64,000 nt of DNA from a virus: positions 1-64,000 of the IMG/VR virus record IMGVR_UViG_3300042463_001065; one strand, given 5' to 3'. Positions 59,786 to 64,000 of the stretch are shown piece after piece. A program made the translations under genes and the position numbers. Below the pieces are notes generated by a model. It ran no database searches, was not told the origin of the DNA, and saw only the letters and a list, made by a program, of their open reading frames with translations. Position 1 is the first letter of the stretch, and each line of letters begins with the position of its first letter.

Positions 59786-62541
59786 TGGCTTGTATTACTG
59801 GATTTACTACTGGTGGTTATTATAGTTATACCGATTGTTGTGGTGTATTACAAGTTGGTTTTGCCGGTGGATTGGATACGGTATGTGTTGATACGGCATT
59901 TTCAGGATCATCTATTGGACTTATTTTAGATCCTATAAGTGTTTGTGTTCAAGACTGTAGTACGGGACCACTAAGTTATACTTTTTCAGTAACAGGTGTT
60001 TGTGATAACCCCACGGGTGCGGTTACATTTTCATCATTTGGAGGTGTATCACCTTATACTATAGATAATATCACACCTTTAGGTAGCGGTTTAAGTGCCC
60101 AAACAAGTTCAGGTCAAATAACATTCACAGGTCTGACTGGTGGTACATATGTGTTTAGATTGAATGACTCATTAGGTCTTCAAAATAACGAACTTTTTAT
60201 AAATTTATTAGTTTCTGATTGTTTTTCTGCAAATATTTTAAATACAACAGGAACTTTATGTGGAGAAAATAATGGTAGTTTTGAGGTTAGTGGTACATCG
60301 GTAAATGCACCATACACCATACTTGTTTATAGTGGTGTATCTGATTATGTTGGAAGTTTTAATGCAATAACATTCCCATACCAAATTAACGGTTTACCAC
60401 CATCAATATATCATGCGGTTGTATATGATTATGGTTTGGCTACTGCGATAACTGAAAATGTTGTTATAAGTGCTAGCACAAATATTGATTATGGTTTTTG
60501 GGTTGTTGATGCCGGAACTTGTGTTATTAATACTGGTAAAGTTGCGGTTACAGGGGTAACTGGAACAGGACCTTATACGTATTTGTGGTCAGATGGTCAA
60601 ACCACACAGTTGGCTACAGGTTTAACTGCCGGTAACTACTCAGTAACTGTTACCGATTTTTATGGATGTCAAGTCACAAAACAAGCGACAGTTGGGATTG
60701 CACAACCACTTGGAGTACTTTCTATAACCCCAACAGAACCAAATTGTTTTACGTCAAATGGATCATTACAAATAACAATGTCAGGTGGTACCGGACCTTA
60801 TTTTTATTCGGCAAATACTGGACAAGTTGGTTACACATTATCAAATACTTTTACTATAAGTTCATTACCTGCGGGTAGTTACTCTATTTTAGTAAGAGAC
60901 GCAAATTACTGCCCAATTATTGTTAATACTTCATTAAATACTGTTGGAGGATTTAACGTTGTTGGAAACAATATAACAAATTCAAGTTGTAATCAAAGTA
61001 GCGGATCAATAACAACAACAATAAGTGGATTAATTGGATTTTATTTATACACATTAACCGGTTTATCTACAAATCAAGTTTACACTTTTTACACACAAAG
61101 TCAAAATGTTACATTTCCAAATCTACAAAATGATACTTATGTTTTAACAATATCAGGAGAAAGTTCGGGTTGTGGTTATGCTGAAACTTTGGTTGTTAAT
61201 TCAGATGAAAAATTTAGTGTTGATGTTTCCGTTACTAATGCGACTTGCGAATTGAGTAATGGTTTAATTACTGTAAATGTTGGAACGGGATACACTAATT
61301 GGCAAACAGGAGGACAATTAGATTATATTTTAACAGGAACACCACCAATTATTGATACAACTCTTAGCTCAATGACTTTTAGTAATTTGGCTCCCGGTAT
61401 ATACACAATACAAGTAAGGGACGAAGATGATTGTATTGTTTCAGATACATTTACAATAGGAACAACACCACAACTTGACAGTGCAGTTTTTGTGAATAAT
61501 TGTGTATTTGGTAATGATGGAACCGCAAATGTGTCTATTTTTGATGGTACACCACCATTTACATACGATTGGTCAGATAATGTACCACCACTACAAACGG
61601 GTAGTACTGTAACTGGTTTATCGGGTGGATCGTATACTGTTACGGTTACTGATAATAGTGGATGTACAAACTACCTTTCTTTTGTTATTGACTGTACTTT
61701 CACACAAATAACAGGTTTTACAAGGTACAGTATTTGTTCAGATAATAATTTTACAACAACTTCAGGTACAAAAAGAGGTATTACCGAAATGGTGTCTGAA
61801 GGGTTTTTGGATTTAACGTCAGGTTATACTAATTGTTTATTAAATAGTTACATTTTAGAATGTGAAATCAATTTGAATGGAAGTGCGTTTACTCAAACTA
61901 TTATTGTTGAAAACGATGCTGGATGGCAATCGGCAATTGAGACAATATTATCATCAATACCCGAAGTTGGTGAATATAGTGTGAATCTATTGAATAACAC
62001 AATACAAATAAAATCTAATTGTCAAGGAGGTGTTGACCCATTAGGTAACGCAGGGTTTAACCTATCTTTAAATATTGATTACGATATTTCTTGTCAAGAT
62101 GTTATACCAACACCAACTCCGAGCCCAACTCCTACCGCAACACCAACACCAACTCCGAGTCCAACACCAACTCCGAGTCCAACACCAACTCCGAGTCCAA
62201 CTCCGAGCCCAACACCTGCACCAACAACGGTCAATTATGCTTGGTTTACTAATGGACCATTTAACTACCCATCTTCATCAACCGTACCTTGTAGTGCATA
62301 CGCCGCAGCGGGATGTAGTTCACAAACTTTTTACACGGCAACACCAACAATTACAGTGGGTACTATAATTTATGTTGATCAAAATCTTACAATACCTGCA
62401 ACAGGATGGGTATATAATTTAGGATCGTCTGGTGGTGGTTGGGGTAGAAATTACTTATCAAATGACTGTCCTGTGGTTGGACTTAGATACGTTGTTCAAG
62501 TAGGTGCTAGTGCTAATGTTTTAAACGTTTATCAGTGTTAA
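59785..62541 (+). CDS. Tail adhesin with SprB-type repeats
   Basis: 918 residues. The start is the TAATG ATG at 59785; an in-frame TTG nine bases upstream is less likely. About six tandem Ig-like repeats resemble the SprB repeat of the Flavobacterium gliding adhesin: [13 protein letters not shown] followed by [14 protein letters not shown] and a later Cys, and [13 protein letters not shown] followed by [18 protein letters not shown]. Then comes a Pro/Thr/Ser linker (about residues 773-815) and a C-terminal domain (816-918) that may bind the receptor. In phages such proteins act as host adhesins. The match to a host gliding-adhesin repeat suggests either acquisition from the host or convergence. 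Confidence 0.7.
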   Translation: MACITGFTTGGYYSYTDCCGVLQVGFAGGLDTVCVDTAFSGSSIGLILDPISVCVQDCSTGPLSYTFSVTGVCDNPTGAVTFSSFGGVSPYTIDNITPLGSGLSAQTSSGQITFTGLTGGTYVFRLNDSLGLQNNELFINLLVSDCFSANILNTTGTLCGENNGSFEVSGTSVNAPYTILVYSGVSDYVGSFNAITFPYQINGLPPSIYHAVVYDYGLATAITENVVISASTNIDYGFWVVDAGTCVINTGKVAVTGVTGTGPYTYLWSDGQTTQLATGLTAGNYSVTVTDFYGCQVTKQATVGIAQPLGVLSITPTEPNCFTSNGSLQITMSGGTGPYFYSANTGQVGYTLSNTFTISSLPAGSYSILVRDANYCPIIVNTSLNTVGGFNVVGNNITNSSCNQSSGSITTTISGLIGFYLYTLTGLSTNQVYTFYTQSQNVTFPNLQNDTYVLTISGESSGCGYAETLVVNSDEKFSVDVSVTNATCELSNGLITVNVGTGYTNWQTGGQLDYILTGTPPIIDTTLSSMTFSNLAPGIYTIQVRDEDDCIVSDTFTIGTTPQLDSAVFVNNCVFGNDGTANVSIFDGTPPFTYDWSDNVPPLQTGSTVTGLSGGSYTVTVTDNSGCTNYLSFVIDCTFTQITGFTRYSICSDNNFTTTSGTKRGITEMVSEGFLDLTSGYTNCLLNSYILECEINLNGSAFTQTIIVENDAGWQSAIETILSSIPEVGEYSVNLLNNTIQIKSNCQGGVDPLGNAGFNLSLNIDYDISCQDVIPTPTPSPTPTATPTPTPSPTPTPSPTPTPSPTPSPTPAPTTVNYAWFTNGPFNYPSSSTVPCSAYAAAGCSSQTFYTATPTITVGTIIYVDQNLTIPATGWVYNLGSSGGGWGRNYLSNDCPVVGLRYVVQVGASANVLNVYQC
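62107..62208 (+). repeat. 18-bp tandem repeat encoding the Pro/Thr/Ser linker
   Basis: The unit CCAACACCAACTCCGAGT occurs perfectly at 62143, 62161 and 62179, with a one-mismatch copy at 62107 and a truncated unit after. It encodes the PTPTPS linker of the adhesin. Length may vary among isolates. Confidence 0.9.
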
Positions 62542-62542
62542 T

Positions 62543-62830
62543 ATGCCGTATTCAATAGACATAACAGGAGTTTCAGGGGGGACCGCACCAATAGCGTTCT
62601 ATGCTTGTGATGAATATGGGAATAATTGCACACTTTTAGGTTACGCACCCGGAATATATGTTTTACCAACATTATTACAGACCGCAACTACCATTATGGT
62701 TAAATCGGTTGATAGTACGGGTTGTATTTACTTCAAAATTATTTCTTGTGCTCCTGAAGATGATTATTTTATCCTTACAGAATTAGGTGATTTTTTAACA
62801 ACAGAAGGTGGGGACGCGTTAGTTTGGTAG
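62543..62830 (+). CDS. Small beta protein, possible adhesin accessory (paralogue 1)
   Basis: 95 residues, one base after the adhesin stop. Opening IDITGVSGGTAPIAFYACDE is related to INITGDTGGVEPYDVYLCDP in the gene at 62849, and both have a central TGC followed by a hydrophobic strand. The end LTELGDFLTTEGGDALVW is a pattern often seen at the end of phage fibre proteins. Likely a small structural or tip protein; no function is demonstrated. Confidence 0.6.
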   Translation: MPYSIDITGVSGGTAPIAFYACDEYGNNCTLLGYAPGIYVLPTLLQTATTIMVKSVDSTGCIYFKIISCAPEDDYFILTELGDFLTTEGGDALVW

Positions 62831-62837
62831 TTATACA

Positions 62838-62845
62838 TATTTATT
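62838..62845 (+). promoter_or_regulatory. TATTTATT box before the gene at 62849
   Basis: TATTTATT 3 bases before the start codon. Confidence 0.3.
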
Positions 62846-62848
62846 ATT

Positions 62849-63136
62849 ATGATAATTAATATAACAGGAGATACTGGTGGAGTTGAACCATATGACGTTT
62901 ATTTATGCGACCCAACAAATACAGGTTGTTTTTATATATCAGGGCTAACTTCAATACCGGCAACAATTGTGATTGACACACAATCATATTTTCCTTACGA
63001 AACTTTTTTATATTTAAAAATTATTGACACTATCGGATGCATAAAATTATATCCAATAGATTGTGTTAATTTCAAGGCTTTCCAAGATGGAATATTCTTT
63101 GATTTTATGGACGGAATACCATTTTCGTTTCAATAA
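62849..63136 (+). CDS. Small beta protein, possible adhesin accessory (paralogue 2)
   Basis: 95 residues, the same length as its upstream paralogue. It shares the opening INITGDTGGVEPYDVYLCDP and a similar Cys pattern, while its end (FQDGIFFDFMDGIPFSFQ) has diverged. Tandem duplication is the simplest explanation. It has its own TATTTATT box. Confidence 0.6.
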   Translation: MIINITGDTGGVEPYDVYLCDPTNTGCFYISGLTSIPATIVIDTQSYFPYETFLYLKIIDTIGCIKLYPIDCVNFKAFQDGIFFDFMDGIPFSFQ

Positions 63137-63151
63137 AAAATATTAATAATA

Positions 63152-63159
63152 TATTTATA
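63152..63159 (+). promoter_or_regulatory. TATTTATA box before the final fibre gene
   Basis: TATTTATA 9 bases before the start codon, followed by an A-rich leader. Confidence 0.45.
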
Positions 63160-63168
63160 AAATAAAAT

Positions 63169-64000
63169 ATGCCAACATATCAATTACTTACTGATAGAAC
63201 ATTAGCACAAACATCGGCAATAACACCGACAACACTAATACATATTGTATACACCGGAGACCCTTCACAAAATCCTGCAGGATCTTCTTATAAGGCGGAA
63301 CTACAACAATTGTTAACAATATTTAAAGATACTTTTGTTACCGGAGGAACTTATAGTTCGGGCACAGCAACATTTACAAATAGTACTGGAGGTACGTTTA
63401 ACGTTACAGGCTTTTTTACGGGAAGTACGGATGTTAGAGTAACAGGGGCAACATATTCAAATAACAGTTTTACGTATATAAATAATACGGGAGGAACATT
63501 TTCAGTATTATTCAATACCGTAACAGGACTAACAACCAATGGAAATTTAACAGTTACCGGCACGACTTCATCAAACACAATATCTGCAACAACATACCAA
63601 AATTTACCAACAGACATTAGAGTAACAGGAGCAACATACTCTAATAACGCATTTACATACACAAATAACACTGGTGGAACATATAGTGTATTATTTAATA
63701 CTGTGACAGGGTTAACGGTGAATGGACAACTATCGGTAACAGGTAATACAGGATTAGGAACGTCTTCACCAAGTACAAGATTAGATATAACATCATCAAA
63801 TACCTCCTCTGCGGTGAATAATACTTTAAGATTTACCGACACGGATACTATATCCGCGAATAACCAATTTAAAGGAAAAATAGAATTTTATAGTAACGAT
63901 ACTGGTGGTGTCGGAGTTAAAAGTTATATAGGAGGTGTCACAAACACAGCATCTGAAGGGAGTTTAATATTTGGAACAACAGGAGCAACCGGTTCACTAA
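63169..64000 (+). CDS. Tail fibre protein, 3' end missing
   Basis: The frame opens at ATG 63169 (MPTYQLLTDRTLAQTS) and stays open to the window edge, 277 codons. A duplicated unit of about 60 residues (VTGATYSNN, then NNTGGT and FNTVTGLT) is followed by LGTSSPSTRLDITSS, a phrase typical of phage fibre trunks of this kind. Gly/Thr/Ser-rich throughout. The missing 3' part should contain the receptor-binding tip and perhaps a chaperone or a self-cleaving domain. Expressed from a TATTTATA box. Confidence 0.8.
   Translation, partial: MPTYQLLTDRTLAQTSAITPTTLIHIVYTGDPSQNPAGSSYKAELQQLLTIFKDTFVTGGTYSSGTATFTNSTGGTFNVTGFFTGSTDVRVTGATYSNNSFTYINNTGGTFSVLFNTVTGLTTNGNLTVTGTTSSNTISATTYQNLPTDIRVTGATYSNNAFTYTNNTGGTYSVLFNTVTGLTVNGQLSVTGNTGLGTSSPSTRLDITSSNTSSAVNNTLRFTDTDTISANNQFKGKIEFYSNDTGGVGVKSYIGGVTNTASEGSLIFGTTGATGSL

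Noticed and set aside
62107-62208. Possible CRISPR-like array
   Set aside because: Direct 18-bp units have no unique spacers and are in frame with a Pro/Thr linker. The same reasoning excludes 13037-13126.
63351-63842. 163-residue minus-strand frame opposite the last fibre gene
   Set aside because: It is repetitive, without start context, and mirrors the Thr/Gly/Asn-rich fibre repeats on the plus strand.
1-64000. tRNA genes, rRNA genes, insertion sequences, attachment sites
   Set aside because: No cloverleaf, transposase, integrase or terminal inverted repeat was recognised when reading the intergenic regions, all of which are shorter than 300 bases. A dedicated tRNA search could still find one.

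Overview
The window looks like part of the genome of a large, AT-rich, contractile-tailed phage (T4-type myovirus organisation) infecting a member of the Bacteroidota, most likely a flavobacterium. The tail evidence is a very long sheath, a gp19-type tube, a tape measure, and gp25-, gp6- and gp53-type baseplate wedge proteins. The host is inferred from three things: start codons are preceded by A-rich runs and almost never by a Shine-Dalgarno sequence; the one host-like promoter fits the Bacteroidota TTTG/TAnnTTTG pattern; and a tail adhesin is built from SprB-type repeats, the repeat of the Flavobacterium gliding adhesin. No integrase, transposase, tRNA, rRNA or CRISPR array was seen. Both ends cut through fibre genes, so the genome continues on each side.

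Layout. 1-5.5 kb: a truncated asparagine-rich beta-solenoid fibre, small virion-type proteins and a 2-oxoglutarate/Fe(II) oxygenase. 5.6-8.5 kb: family B DNA polymerase. 8.5-12.9 kb: the only block of minus-strand genes: a small protein, a neck-like protein, an HExxH metalloprotease fused to a superoxide dismutase, and a SNF2-type helicase. 13-21 kb: an acidic repeat protein, neck/tail-completion candidates, a 49-residue ribbon-helix-helix-like protein on the opposite strand, tail sheath, a tiny protein plus a HAD phosphatase, tail tube, and a tail assembly chaperone pair that appears to need a ribosomal frameshift. 21-37 kb: tape measure, two giant hub/baseplate proteins (1957 and 2156 residues) around a gp53-like wedge protein, then two small proteins. 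37-44.4 kb: a replication/recombination block (gp32-like SSB, UvsX/RecA, FEN-type exonuclease, DnaB helicase, class II ribonucleotide reductase). 44.4-64 kb: baseplate wedge gp25 and gp6, a 1749-residue membrane-segment protein, a chain of translationally coupled baseplate and adhesin genes, the SprB-repeat adhesin, and a truncated tail fibre.

How it works together. Replication genes follow a promoter that matches the host consensus. Most structural units are instead preceded by a recurrent TATTTATW box, 3 to 36 bases before the start codon. This suggests at least two expression classes. Structural genes are tightly packed with ATGA/TAATG overlaps, which implies translational coupling.

Most interesting points: (1) the metalloprotease-superoxide dismutase fusion; (2) five proteins, one a HAD phosphatase, whose short basic N-termini end in I-x-E, the T4-type prohead protease site, so they may be packaged and injected; (3) SprB-type repeats in a phage adhesin; (4) the probable frameshift in the chaperone pair; (5) the TATTTATW boxes; (6) a previously easy-to-miss small regulator antisense inside the tail operon. 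All functional calls come from reading motifs by eye, without database searches.
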